Under the pieces are notes generated by a model. The model searched no databases and had not been told where the DNA came from. It worked only from the letters and a program-made list of their open reading frames with translations. Shown here piece by piece: positions 33,855 through 45,104 of a stretch of 64,000 nucleotides of DNA. The position numbers were made by a program, and so were the translations under genes. The DNA lies in assembly GCA_037042185.1 (NCBI GenBank), contig JAXQJY010000026.1:1116001-1180000 (forward strand), read 5' to 3'. Every line of letters begins with the position of its first letter. Positions within the stretch are counted from its first letter, which is position 1. This DNA comes from Sordariomycetes sp. S80-01Y (Eukaryota; Ascomycota; Sordariomycetes).

Positions 33855-35224
33855 ATGGTCCGTACACGTCCGCCACAGCGGCACTCCCCGTACCGATCGA
33901 GACGACCCAAAGCCGCCATGTGCGCCCGCGGCGTCCACAGCGGGCGACAATCCAGCGAGGGCACTCTCAGCGAGCACACCGCCAGCGACGGTGCGCAAAC
34001 CGCCATGACGAGCCTCATGGGCACTGACGAAGAGACGGTAGACGATGTGGACAACGACACAGACGAGCACGACAGCCTGCCGGACGCGGATTTCACGGAC
34101 GCGCAGAGTATGTTTCCTGCCGGGCAGCACCACAACGTTGCGAGCAGCCACAGAACAGAGGTGCCGTACTCAGACGAGGGCAGCTTCATGGGTACTTTGG
34201 ATCAGTAAGCTTCCATAGATGCTGCCAGGTGGGCTTCAGCTGACGGTGAAGGGCTGCCTCGACGAGATCGCTGTGGGCGCCAGATCTCGACTATCGCTAC
34301 TTGTACGGCCGCACGTACTGCAAAGATTGGTTCATGCCCATAGACGAGCCGGAGCAGGTGCGCATGTACTTGCTACATCAAGTATTCCTGCATGTTTTCG
34401 GCGGCGAGCACTCGACGGTCTATCTCGAAAACCCAACGAATATTCTCGACGTCGGCACCGGCCGGGGCGAATGGGCCATCAGGATGGGCGAGGTATATCC
34501 CAATTGCGACGTTGTCGGCATAGACATTGCGGCCGAGATGCCCACCAAGCAAGTGCCCATGAATGTTTCGTTTCTGATAGAAGACGCCGAAGACTGGATA
34601 CAGCCGGAGGACATGTACGACCTGATTCATTTCCGGACCATGGAGGGCGCCTTCAAGGACTGGAACCAGCTGATGGCGAATGTCTGCAAGTCACTCAAGC
34701 CCGGCGGCTGGATGGAGCTGCAGGACTTTGACTCGGGCGAGGGCCTCATCAAATTCCTGTCGCAGTTCCCACCGGAATCGCCTATGCACACCATCATGGA
34801 GGATCTGGTGACTGCGGCGGAGAAGTCGGGACGGCCCCGAGGCAACTTCCACCTGGATCCACGGATGTACATGAATGCAGGCTTCGTCGACGTAAGGCAG
34901 ACAGAGTATCTCGTCCCCATAACCGTGGGAGAAAAGTCATCTGCTGGCCAGCTCTGGCTGGTAGCCTGCCTCGATGCCTTGGAGGCGCTGTGTCTCAGGC
35001 TGCTGACGGAACACATGGGCTGGGACCCGGAGGAATGCAAGAAGGCCTGCCTGACAGCGGCGATGGAGCTGGCCGAGATCGCCAAGGACCCTGTGAAGTC
35101 GAAGGGGCTGGTGATCAGGGTCGTCGTCATCGTCGGGAGGAAGCCTATCGACGAGGCCAACACGCGGTCGCGGACAGCAAGGCCGGCATGCAATGGGCGC
35201 TTCTCCTCGCCTCCGGCAGCATAG
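33855..35224 (+). CDS. LaeA-like SAM-dependent methyltransferase
   Basis: Two exons, join(33855..34204, 34252..35224), give 440 residues. The 47-bp intron uses an AAG acceptor; this is the only acceptor that joins the frames without a stop. About 120 disordered residues, first basic and then very acidic, lead into the signature entry of the family (LDYRYLYGRTY, where relatives show an RxYH motif). The SAM-binding motif I, ILDVGTGRGEWAIRMG, lies near 180, with the acidic residue of motif II in DVVGIDI. LIHFRTMEGAFKDW and KPGGWMELQDFD follow. Family knowledge: fungal LaeA-like proteins influence secondary metabolism, or methylate small molecules when sited in clusters. No biosynthetic core gene is near, so I infer a stand-alone or regulatory role. 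Two later ATGs in the disordered part are alternative starts. Confidence 0.85.
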
Positions 35225-35797
35225 CTGACGCGGGGGATTTTGGGGCTGCCTGGACAGGCAGCAGTTCGAACATGATGCGTAGGCGTTTCTGGTGTTTTGT
35301 ATGATGGCGCGGGCTTGGCTTGCGCAACTCGCATTGGAGCGTCTGGTTTCATTCATACTTGTTTGTCTTCTTGTGCCATAGTAGGGACCGGAGTTTTGGG
35401 AGGTTGGACGTCGTCGAGACGAGGAACACAAAGAGTTAGACGGCGACGTGGCTGAGCCCAGCAATGCGCTTATTAAATGTAATTGTAAAGACTCTTCTCG
35501 AAAAGCTGCCATGACGGTCTCCGTTTTGCACGAATTCTGTTCGCTATTTGTTTATATCTGCAGCGTTGAGCTCGTTGCTGTTGCGTAGACGTCGGCAGAC
35601 CCGCCATCGAGCCGAAGCTACCTGTACCTGCTGCCCCATGACGTTGAGCCGCCAACAGCTCCCGGTCGATCTGCACCTCGGAACATCACCACCTCACCAA
35701 CCGCCCTCCTCCGCTCCGCGCTTCGCCCGTCCCGTTCTCCGAATCCTCGAAAAGCGTAGCGTCTCCCAATCGAAGAATGTCAGAATAACCTCGCGTC
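35225..35797. promoter_or_regulatory. Intergenic, VPS18 promoter with an overlapping upstream frame
   Basis: An ATG at 35638 opens a frame that runs past the VPS18 start in another reading frame. If the transcript begins upstream of it, this would lower VPS18 translation. The transcript start is unknown. Confidence 0.35.
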
Positions 35798-38700
35798 ATG
35801 GCCCTCGACCTCCCCGACGGGTTCGCCCCCGCTAACGGCGCGCCCGACCTCGACGACCTCCCCATCTTCACCATCGAGCGCGTCCAGCTGCAGTTCAGCA
35901 TCGCTTCCGAGTTTGCCGCAGCGCAGGTCGCCAACAATGTCATCATCCTGGCTCTCACGAACGGCCGCATCCTGCGCATCGACCTCAACCGTCCAGAGGA
36001 CATCGACGGTGCGTGGCTTCCACCCGCGCAAGGGAGCGGACTGACACAGACATAGACATCGATCTGCCCAAGAAGACGAGCGACGTGGGAGTCATAAGGC
36101 GCATGTTCCTCGACCCGACGGCGTCGCATCTGCTGATATGTACCGCCACGGGCGAGAACTACTACCTCCATTCACAGTCACGCCAGCCGCGCCCCTTGGG
36201 ACGACTACGGGGCGTGCCCATTGAGAGCGTGGCATGGAACCCGTCATTGCCGACCGCCTCGACGCGGGAGATCCTGATTGGCGCCGCGGACGGGAACATA
36301 TACGAAGCCTTCATTGAGACGTCGAACGAGTTCTACAAGAAGGAGGTGAAGCATCTGAAGAACCTTCACAAATTGCCGGATGGGCCCATCACAGGGCTTT
36401 GGGTAGATGGTCTCAAAGGCAGCAGTGACATGCGCCGGGTTGTCATCGGTACAATGGGGCGGTTGTTCCATTTGACTGGCAGGATAGCACATGGTCACGA
36501 CGGGAGCGGCTCCGTGTACACGAAGCTGTTCGAGGGCGAGCAGCCGGTGGTGCACGAAATCTCGAGACCTACGGTGGGAGCGGCGTCGAGCGTGGTCGTG
36601 AGTCCTGATCCGCCGGATGCGGACCCTTACGCGGACGATACCCCTGAGAGAGCCTACGCGTGGTTGCAAGGGCAGGGTGTTTTCAGCGGGAAGCTCTTGA
36701 ACGCTCCGGCGGATAGCAACCTCGGGCCGAAGGTGTTCTCGGAGTCCAAGATGTTGTCGAAGCAGCAGATCGTCACGCCAGAAGGGTCAGGTCGGAAGAA
36801 GGCATCGGGCGACATGATCGATGCCATTGCCTTGACACAGTGGCACATCGTCAGCTTGATAGGCGGGCGTGTGACGACGACGAATCGGCTCACGGGCGAG
36901 ATGGTGTCCGAGCACGAAGTGCTGGGCGCCGGGCAGCGGGCATTGGGGCTGTCGGTCGACCTGCAGAAGAATACCTTCTGGCTGTTCAGCACAGACGAGA
37001 TCTTCGAGATTGTCGTCAGGGATGAGGATCGGAACATCTGGGAGGTCATGATGAGGCTACGGCAATTCGAGCCGGCGCTGCAGCACGCAAAGACGCAGTC
37101 CCAGAAAGAGACCGTGGCGGCTGCGTACGGTGATCACCTCGCGAGCAAGGGACACTGGAACGAGGCAGCAGTGGTGTACGGTCGAAGCAACAAGCCATTT
37201 GAAGACATCGCGCTGGGCATCATCGACAACCAGCAGCCAGATGCGCTGCGGAAGTTCCTCCTTACAAGGCTTGCTTCGATGAAGAAATCGGCCATTATGC
37301 AGCGTATGATGCTTGCTTCCTGGCTAGTCGAAGTGTTCATGGCAAAGCTCAACTCGCTCGACGACGCCATCGTCACGCAAGCCGAGCTCAGCGGCGACCT
37401 CAACCCAGCAGAATCCCGGAAACTCCTACTGTCGATAAGGCGAGAGTACCAGGATTTCATTAACAAGTACAAGAAGGACCTCGATCAGAAGACGGTATAC
37501 AGCGTCATCAGCAGCCACGGCCGGGAGGAGGAGCTCCTATACTTTGCCAACGCCATCGATGACTACAACTACGTACTCTCATATTGGGTCCAACGCGAGC
37601 GTTGGTCGGAGGTCCTCAACGTCCTGAAGAAGCAGACGGACCCTGACGTCTTCTACCGCTATAGCAGCGTTCTCATGACGCACGTCCCCCAGGAAGTCGT
37701 CGAAATCCTCATGCGCCACTCCGACCTCAAGCCCCGAGCGCTCATACCCGCCCTCCTCGAATACAACCGCGCCTTCTCCGGGTCCCACTCGGACAACCAG
37801 GCCATCCGTTATCTGAACTACGTGGTCTACCACCTCAACTCCAAAGAGGCGGCCGTACACAACACGCTCGTCTCGATATACGCCTCACATCCCACAAAGG
37901 ACGAGTCAGGTCTGCTGTCCTACTTGCAAGCCCAAGGCGACGAACCGCGCTACGACCCCGACTTTGCCCTGCGGTTATGCATCCAAAACCACAGGACGCT
38001 GTCTTGCGTGCACATCTACACCAGCATGGGCCAGTATCTCCAAGCCGTGGACCTCGCCCTCTCGCACAACGAGGTCGAGCTCGCAGCCGTGATAGCGGAC
38101 AGGCCAATGTCCAACCCCCAGCTGCGGAAGCGCCTCTGGCTCGCGGTGGCACGCAAGGTCATCTCGCAGTCCAACGGCATCAAGACGGCCATCGACTTCC
38201 TCAAACGGTGTGACCTGCTCAAGATCGAGGACCTGATCCCCTTCTTTCCGGATTTCGTCGTCATCGACGATTTCAAGGAGGAGATCTGCGGTGCCCTGGA
38301 GGATTACTCCCGGAACATCGACAACCTGAAGAAGGAGATGGACGAGTCCTCGCAAACGGCTACGAACATCAAAGTCGACATTGCGGCCCTGGACCATCGC
38401 TATGCAATCGTGGAGCCGGGGGAGAAGTGCTACACGTGTGGCCTGCCGTTGCTCAGCAGGCAGTTCTTCGTTTTCCCGTGCCAGCATTCTTTCCACAGCG
38501 ACTGCTTGGGGAGGAAGGTGCTCGAGCAAGCTGGCGTGGCAAAGAGCGGCCGGATTAAAGAGCTGCAAAGCTTGATCCATAAGGGGGTGGTTGCCGGGAG
38601 CAAGAGGGAGGCGGTAGTGTCGGAGCTGGATGGGCTGGTTGCTAGTGCTTGGTAAGTTGGACCGCCATCTTTCTCGGGTCTTTCGATCCGGGAAAGTGAT

Positions 38701-38818
38701 GACGCATTTTGAAAAGTCACTGACAGTCAGCAGTATTCTATGCAGCGATTTTGCGATCAAGAGGATCGACGAGCCTTTCATCACAAGAGATGATCGGCCG
38801 GAAGAGTGGGCACTTTGA
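35798..38818 (+). CDS. VPS18: Vacuolar sorting protein VPS18 (PEP3), RING-containing
   Basis: Three exons, join(35798..36008, 36056..38651, 38734..38818), give 963 residues. The N-terminal half is a beta-propeller of Pep3/Vps18 type, beginning IFTIERVQLQF and including LIGAADGNIYEAF and GLWVDGL. An alpha-solenoid (clathrin-like repeats) follows, with HYASH-like and LKRCDLLKIEDLIPFFPDFVVID near 770-800. A coiled coil precedes a C-terminal RING starting CYTCGLPLL near residue 860 and passing FPCQHSFHSDC. The last Cys pair comes from the third exon, where the split codon makes SACILCSDFAIKRIDEPFI. The second-exon frame ends in a TAA that is part of a GTAAGT donor, so an unspliced model would lose half the RING. 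Family knowledge: core subunit of the HOPS and CORVET tethers at the vacuole and endosome. Confidence 0.94.
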
Positions 38819-39358
38819 TCTAGATGGGGCATGTACAGCATCATATCGTTCGAATCAAACTTACAAGATACCCTTTCAACGTTCCGCTCCGTCAACACGA
38901 CTCCGTTCCTCCTAGGACATCTGGTTTCACCGTAAAACATTCATGCGGCAAGCCACGGATACTCGCGGGCTTGAAGAAGCGGCCAGGGTCCATCAATGGA
39001 TGCGTCACTAGATCCGTCGAGGGACAAGCCTGACTCGAGAATACGGCCGTCTCGTAGACTGCTAGGCCTTCCCGCCATGACGGTTCTGGTAGGACTCAGG
39101 CCCTGTTTCAGCATCAACAACAGCAGCCAACAACGCTTGGCGTTCTAAGTCAATCCACATCTCAAAGCATAACGAGTTTTTAGCCCCTTTCGCTAATCAA
39201 GATGAGATCGACCATGCTGATGAACAGCACATGATGTGTATAACTTGAACATGTGGGTGGTTATGCGGTGCAGCTGGAGTGCCTCATTCGGTTGTTGTTA
39301 CATTCAGCGGCTAGAATTCCTTTTTTTTCCCTGGTGCTATACATTGAATATTTGCTCC
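38819..39358. other. Convergent intergenic region
   Basis: This is 540 bp between the VPS18 stop and the MFS transporter stop, holding both 3' ends. No coding or RNA feature is seen. Confidence 0.5.
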
Positions 39359-41081
39359 TCAACGCTCAACAGCATCGCTGAACTCAGGGTTGACCCATGT
39401 TGGCTGCCCATTCTTTTCCCGCAAGCTCTTCCCAAACCAGTGAACGCCCGCCAAGCAAGGCACGGAAAAGAAGACAGTGATCAGAGCATGCCCGGCAAAG
39501 GTCCACGTGAATCCGGCATCTTCCACCCAAGGCACGATGAAGAAGGGGTCGATGAAGGCCGACATGTTCAGCATGACGGCGTAGAAGGTCATGGTCGCCA
39601 TGCTCTGCATCGGATACGCGTCGAAGATGTAGGCACAGACGGCCGCGTTGCCCATCTGGATGCCAGCACCAACTGCAGACTCGTTCAGTATACGTCTCCA
39701 GGGGAAGGGGATGCTCAACTTACAAAGCGCTAAGGCGACTTGCCCGACCATCCAGTGGTATCCCTTATCAACACTCACACCCCAGACGATCAACCCCACC
39801 GCTGTGAGGAGCGCGGCAGGGTATGCGAACCAGAGCCTCATTTCCGGTGTCTTGGGTGTGTTGTCCCGCTTCGTCAGTTGGATGATGAGCCAATCGCTGA
39901 GTCGGCCGGAGCAGAGAATCTCCGAGATGATGGTGCCCACGATGAGGCCAATGTACAGAAGCCTGGTCACGTTAGTCTTGAAGCAGTCAGTGATTTGAAG
40001 TGTGCACTTACCCCTGAACCTGTGGGGTGTAGGTCTCGTACGCAATTGGGATGAGCGTCACCACCGACAGCACCCACCAGTACCATCCGAAGCAGTATGC
40101 CATGACTGAGACCGTGACGACCAGGTATTTAAACGTCTTAAAGAACCTGACGATGGTGTCCCAGGGTTTTGGGTGCCTGATACCGGGGACGGGCGTTACG
40201 TTGACGAGCGCCAGCTTCTTCGTCCGGCGCGGCGCTTCTCCGTCAACAGTCGCCTCCCCATACGTCTTTTCGCTGACGGGTGTCGAGCTCGTCTGCATCA
40301 TCTGGCGCGGATATAAAGTCTCTGGCTGGAAGGCAATCTCAAGGACGAGTATCACCCCGAACAAGATCGCGCAGAGCCACTGTATCCACTCGTCGCCAAT
40401 CAGACTGACGAAGCCTCCAATTAGAGGGCCGACAAGCAGTCCGAGGTCGATGGCAAGCACCCACAGTCCAACCTTTTGCCCGCGCTCGTGCTCGAAGAAG
40501 ATGTCGTCGATGATGGCCAGGCCGACGTTGGACGCGGGGCTGACGCCGAAACCCTGGAAGAAGCGAGCAGCCATGTAGCCGCCGTAGGTGGGCGCGAGCG
40601 CGGCCCCGACCGTGGACGCGAGCGCGATGATGGTGCCCAGGATGAAGATGGGCCGTCTGCCGATGATGTCTGCTGGCGACGCCCACACCAAGGGGCCCAG
40701 CGACAGGCCCAGCGCGGGGACGGCGACGGTCCAGTTGACCTGTGCGAGGTCGATGCCGTATTTCTCCTGGAGGATGGCGAAAGAGGGCACTGTGGTCGTT
40801 GTGATGTACGTGAACATGAAGTACCTTTGGCTTGTCAGCATCGAGGAGGTGTCGACTTCCCGGACAACTCACAGTGCCATGATGATGGCGAGGATGACAT
40901 GTTTCTGGACAAACGTCCAGTTCAGGGGGTCCAAAGCATCTCCCCTCACAGGTTGAGGAAAGAGCTTCAGCCCATTCTTGGTGAGGAACAACTCTTCAGT
41001 GACCTGTGCATGGTCGTTCTGGGATTTGAGGTCTGTCTCGCCCGTGCTCTTGGGAGCGTCGATCTTCTCGATGGGGTCCAT
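39359..41081 (-). CDS. Major facilitator superfamily transporter
   Basis: Four exons, complement(join(39359..39672, 39724..39962, 40012..40824, 40873..41081)), give 524 residues. A hydrophilic N-terminus ends in DPLNWTFVQKH, a motif of fungal DHA1-type carriers, followed by 12 predicted spans. The loop between spans 2 and 3 reads SPADIIGRRPIF (motif A). RFFQGFGVSPAS and LGLLVGPLIGG fit motifs B and C. A long central loop is basic. I start at the ATG at 41081, not at the upstream GTG. The last intron (39673-39723) is 51 bp and stop-free in frame; splicing it gives ALFGAGIQMGN, which fits a span better than the read-through. The substrate is not evident. Relatives with this N-terminal motif carry drugs, polyamines or organic ions. 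It lies 0.7 kb from the MATE carrier and 2.7 kb from the agmatinase. Confidence 0.88.
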
Positions 41082-41791
41082 GTTGTCAGCCGTCGACGAT
41101 ACCACGTTGGATGGCCAGCACCGCTAAATCGAGGGGGCTCCAAAGGGCATAAGTAGAGTCTCGCGATGCCCCTATCCGCACATGCCGTCTCGAGCATTCA
41201 TATCAGACCAGTCCCCGGCATCGCCATCCAGCCTCACGTCAAGCCTATCGTCCGGCCATTGGAAAGCCACAGGCGATATGAAGCCCATCGACCACAGCCC
41301 CAGGCGGATCAGTTACCTCATGCAGAAACTTAAGCGCCTTATCTGCGATGAGACCGATTGCCATCGTTATCAATTGCCGATGTACGCCGTGTGCCCCCCT
41401 GCGCGTTATCTAGTGCGCCCGCTTCGAAACCCCTATCTATACGCTTCTTGACCAATCAGCTTACACGCTGCGCGCGGGGCGACAACGTGGAACTCCTCTC
41501 CCACGCTTTCGATTGCCCAACGGTCTGGGCTGGTCCCGTCATTAAGTGCTTTGATTTTAGATATTTTTGTGTTTGAGTCATGTGTGTGTGTGGCTCGCTA
41601 TTGATGGCTTAGTGCTGCTCGAGGTGGTCCTGAGATGGTCGAGGTGAGGAGATGCGTGGGCTTGCACAGTTACGTCAAGTGAAGTTGGTAGGAGTAGGAA
41701 TATGGTCTGAAATTTGGATAAACCCTCAATTTACTTTTCGATTGAGAAGTCATCAACTGTCTGATGTTCTCTCAGCTACTGTTGTGCAAAG
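41082..41791. other. Intergenic, MFS promoter and 3' flank of MATE gene
   Basis: This is 0.7 kb without a supported coding feature. A short GT run lies near 41580. Confidence 0.45.
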
Positions 41792-43273
41792 TCACGGGAG
41801 CGCTGATATGGTGTTGTATCCCGTAGGCTCAACGGGAGCGTCGTCCTCCTTCAACCTCTCCGCAGCCTTGTGAACCTGTTTCTCCCAGTTGCTCATCCCG
41901 ACAATCACCCACTCAAGGACTCCCACAAGCGAAAGAGCCACCAACTGACCGACCCACAGTCCAGACAGGCCCCATCCGTGGAAGGCGAGGTATATGCCCC
42001 CCGGCAAGGCGCCTCCGTAGTAGCTGATGCAGTTGACCAGAGCTCCCACCCATTGACGGCCCATACCTCGTAGAGCACCGCCACAGCTGCCGTTTAGACC
42101 GTCTGCAATTTGGAAAAGCGCAACATAGGGCATGATCTCGGAGACTAAGGCAATGACGTCCCTGTCGTTGTTAAATAGCCCTCCGATCTCGTGTCTCGTG
42201 GCCATGAGCACGGCCAGGATGACGGCTCCGAAGATGACGGACAGGATGGCGGCGCTGTGGGCTGACCTTCTAGCTGCGCGAGGGTTACCAGCGCCGAGAA
42301 GATTCCCCAGACGTGCGGACTCGGCGACACCAAGGCCAAAGGGTATGGTGTTGATGATCTGGTCGGCTGTCATGACGACCGACTGAGCAGCCAGCGGCAG
42401 AGTTCCAAGTCGTCCAGCAGCGAGCGCGACAATCTCAAACGCCCACCACTCGGTTCCGACGTGGATGACGCCCATAAACGCGAGCTTCGCAAACGGCAGC
42501 GAGTTCTTGCAAGCGCGGCGCAGCTGCAGGCCACCCCAGCATTCGCTACCCTTTACAAACACAGAGTACGCAACCAGCAGGAGGAACGACAGCCAGTATG
42601 ATATGCCAGTCGCTATAGGAGCGCCGTAGAGACCCATCTTGAGCTTGTGGATGAAGAGGTAGTTGAGAACACCGTTCAGGGGCGACGTGATCAGGAGAGC
42701 ATACGTGCCCGGTCGATAGATGCCCTGAGCTTGGAGGAACTTCTTCATGCACTCGAACCACACGTACCCCAGGCCTCCGGGGGCGAGCAGCCAGAGGAAG
42801 CGCGCGCTGTGGACGCAGATGACCTCGGGCTGTCCGAGAGCGCGGAAGATGTGCTCGGAGCAGGCCCAGATAACGGCCACGACAGCGTAGAAGCACGTCA
42901 GCACGATCATGCCCCTCTGGAGAAGAACGCCGAGATTCTTCTTGTCCTGCGAGCTGGTGAAGCTGCTCGAGGCCAGAGTGTCCAGCGCGCTCGTCCCGCC
43001 GAGAGCTATGAGCCAGGCGGTGGCCATGGCGAACATGTATGAAAAAGCGGCGACAGCCAGTGCCTCGGACGAGAGTCGACCAACAACGAGAACGGAAATC
43101 GTCTGCAGGCTGTTTTGTAGCATGTACGCCAGGATGACGGGCACCGAGGCCTTGACCAAGAACCAGATCTCTTGAAGCCACAGTATGTATTCCGGTCGAT
43201 CGGTCGTCTTCCGGGGCCGAAGGCCAGGAATGAGCGGCGTCGACTCGTCGGCAGAAAGCCTTCGTTCGTCCAT
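41792..43273 (-). CDS. MATE-family multidrug/organic cation transporter
   Basis: One exon of 493 residues. After a hydrophilic N-terminus with ESTPLIPG, twelve hydrophobic spans follow in the two-lobe MATE pattern. Lobe 1 contains SVPVILAYMLQNSLQTISVLVVGRLS and SALDTLASSSFTS, matching the GxxxALDTLxxQAxG family block. Lobe 2 contains PFGLGVAESARLGNLLGAGNP and ADGLNGSCGGALRGMGRQ. The C-terminal tail is short and charged. Family knowledge: eukaryotic MATE carriers export organic cations, alkaloids and drugs against H+ or Na+; some human and plant members move agmatine or agmatine conjugates. The gene shares a 534-bp divergent promoter with the agmatinase-type enzyme, which makes a guanidine or amine substrate an attractive but untested idea. 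Confidence 0.92.
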   Translation of the reverse strand: MDERRLSADESTPLIPGLRPRKTTDRPEYILWLQEIWFLVKASVPVILAYMLQNSLQTISVLVVGRLSSEALAVAAFSYMFAMATAWLIALGGTSALDTLASSSFTSSQDKKNLGVLLQRGMIVLTCFYAVVAVIWACSEHIFRALGQPEVICVHSARFLWLLAPGGLGYVWFECMKKFLQAQGIYRPGTYALLITSPLNGVLNYLFIHKLKMGLYGAPIATGISYWLSFLLLVAYSVFVKGSECWGGLQLRRACKNSLPFAKLAFMGVIHVGTEWWAFEIVALAAGRLGTLPLAAQSVVMTADQIINTIPFGLGVAESARLGNLLGAGNPRAARRSAHSAAILSVIFGAVILAVLMATRHEIGGLFNNDRDVIALVSEIMPYVALFQIADGLNGSCGGALRGMGRQWVGALVNCISYYGGALPGGIYLAFHGWGLSGLWVGQLVALSLVGVLEWVIVGMSNWEKQVHKAAERLKEDDAPVEPTGYNTISALP

Positions 43274-43807
43274 TGTGTCGGTTGCTGGGGGGTTGCAAAG
43301 CCAGTCACGAAGTTAACCTGGTAGTTGAAGGCCTGGAAGACAACATAGTCTTATGGCAACATCCAGCCACAGCCGCAAGTCCGGATTTGGAAACCTTCCC
43401 GCCGTGCAGCAGATACAGCTTCACCTGCTTATCTCTTATCATTTGTATCGTCACCATGTAAACAGTGGGACGTGTTTGCTGCCCCTCCAGCCGCACCCCG
43501 CGATGCCCCCATAACCCCTATCGTCCACATGCGCTAGCCGTGTTAGGCAACTTTGGCGCCTCAGATAGCTGATAACGACGATGCGCCGCGATCGATGGTG
43601 GGCAGCGCCCGAGTTGCACGTCAATGACCGCATGTGGAAAGTTAGCCGCCTCGAGCATGCAATCTCGTCGGTCTCGACAGTTGGGGAACGACCGCGGGGT
43701 CTTGGGTGGGTTGGACGAGATCGTCGAGACGCTTATAAAACCAGCAGGCGGTGCCAACAAGGTGTAGGTCGTCAGGATATCACCTCAATTCTCTTACTCC
43801 CTACACA
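43274..43807. promoter_or_regulatory. Bidirectional promoter, MATE (left) and agmatinase (right)
   Basis: The two start codons face away from each other across 534 bp. A TATA box (TTATAAAA, 43733-43740) lies 68 bases upstream of the agmatinase ATG. A CCGCGG palindrome near 43692, with CGG triplets around it, is the kind of site bound by Zn2Cys6 dimers. No TATA box is obvious on the MATE side. Confidence 0.5.
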
Positions 43808-45037
43808 ATGCTTCAAAAGACAATCGTCGGGCTCGGCTGCGCGGCCGCTGCCCTCGCCCATGGCACCCACGAGCAGACAAAGCTCGGTCCTCACGAGTCG
43901 CTTTGGTACAATCGCTTGCCAGGCGACGGCGGCAAACAGGCTGATTCCGTCTTCTCGGGTATTTCCACCTTTGGCCGCCTGCCTTACCAGCCCTGTCTGG
44001 AGATGCCTGATGTCGACTACGACATTGCCTTCATTGGAGCCCCGTTTGACACGGGCACCTCATACAGGCCTGGTGCCCGCTTCGGACCATCTGGTATCCG
44101 CCAGGGTTCCCGCCGTCTGAACCTCTATGGAGGCTACAACGTCCCTCTGGCGACCAACCCCTTCAACAGCTGGGCCAAGGTCCTGGACTGCGGAGACATT
44201 CCCGTCACCTCTTACGACAACGCTTGGGCCCTCCAGCAGATCGAGGAGGGACACTTCGAGCTGTTGTCTCGATCCCCTAACACTGATGCGGACAAGCGCG
44301 GTCCCGCCATCAAGGGCAAGACTCTACCTCGTCTGATCACCCTCGGCGGAGACCACACCATCACCCTCCCCCTCCTTCGCTCCATCAACCGCGCCTACGG
44401 CCCCGTCACGGTCATCCACTTCGACAGCCATCTCGACACGTGGAGGCCCAAGGTCTTCGGTGGTTCCCCCTCCGAACAAGCTGCCATCAACCACGGCACG
44501 TACTTCTACCACGCCGCCATGGAGGGCCTGTTGAAGAACGACACCAACATCCACGCCGGTATCCGCACGACGCTGAGTGGACCCAGTGACTATGACAATG
44601 ACGGCTACTGTGGTTTCGAGATCGTCGAGGCGCGTGAGATTGACACAATCGGTACCAAGGGCATCATCGAAAAGATCCTGAACCGCGTTGGCACGACAAA
44701 CCCAGTTTACCTGTCCATCGACATCGACACCCTCGACCCTGCCTTTGCTCCTGCCACTGGTACTCCTGAGACGGGTGGCTGGTCGACACGCGAACTGCGC
44801 ACCATCATCCGCGGTCTGGAGGAACTGAACCTGATCGCTGCCGATATTGTTGAGGTTGCTGTAAGTATAGTTGCCAGCCCCCTCGGACTCCCGCTAACAG
44901 ATCACAAGCCCGCATACGACACGAATGCCGAGCACACGACGATGGCCGCTGCCGACGTGCTTTACGAGGTCATGAGCATCATGGTCAAGAAGGGTCCATT
45001 GAGTAAGATGATTGGTGGTAGCGAGGACGAGCTGTAG
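43808..45037 (+). CDS. Secreted agmatinase-type ureohydrolase
   Basis: Two exons, join(43808..44860, 44909..45037), give 393 residues. The first 17 residues form a signal peptide (Lys, then a Gly/Ala/Leu core ending ALA-H). The ureohydrolase fold shows all manganese ligands: GGDHT (His about 183), HFDSHLD (Asp206, His208, Asp210) and SIDIDTLDPAFAPATGTPE (Asp305, Asp307). GAPFDTGTSYRPGARFGPSGIR is the agmatinase/guanidinobutyrase-type N-terminal block. The 48-bp intron is stop-free and a multiple of three; removing it gives VEVAPAYD, the family's conserved block, so splicing is likely. Family knowledge: agmatine is cleaved to putrescine and urea, but other guanidino acids are possible, and secretion suggests use of an outside substrate. 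It shares a promoter with the MATE gene and ends 67 bp from a convergent regulator. Confidence 0.92.
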   Translation: MLQKTIVGLGCAAAALAHGTHEQTKLGPHESLWYNRLPGDGGKQADSVFSGISTFGRLPYQPCLEMPDVDYDIAFIGAPFDTGTSYRPGARFGPSGIRQGSRRLNLYGGYNVPLATNPFNSWAKVLDCGDIPVTSYDNAWALQQIEEGHFELLSRSPNTDADKRGPAIKGKTLPRLITLGGDHTITLPLLRSINRAYGPVTVIHFDSHLDTWRPKVFGGSPSEQAAINHGTYFYHAAMEGLLKNDTNIHAGIRTTLSGPSDYDNDGYCGFEIVEAREIDTIGTKGIIEKILNRVGTTNPVYLSIDIDTLDPAFAPATGTPETGGWSTRELRTIIRGLEELNLIAADIVEVAVSIVASPLGLPLTDHKPAYDTNAEHTTMAAADVLYEVMSIMVKKGPLSKMIGGSEDEL

Positions 45038-45104
45038 AGTGCAAATATGCCGCCGACGGCCTAGAAAAGGATTATGTTGTATTGTAATTTCTCTGCGAGG
45101 GGCG

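Noticed and set aside
43006-43308. Alternate frames opposite or inside the MATE gene
   Set aside because: They are other-frame readings of a clear transporter gene.
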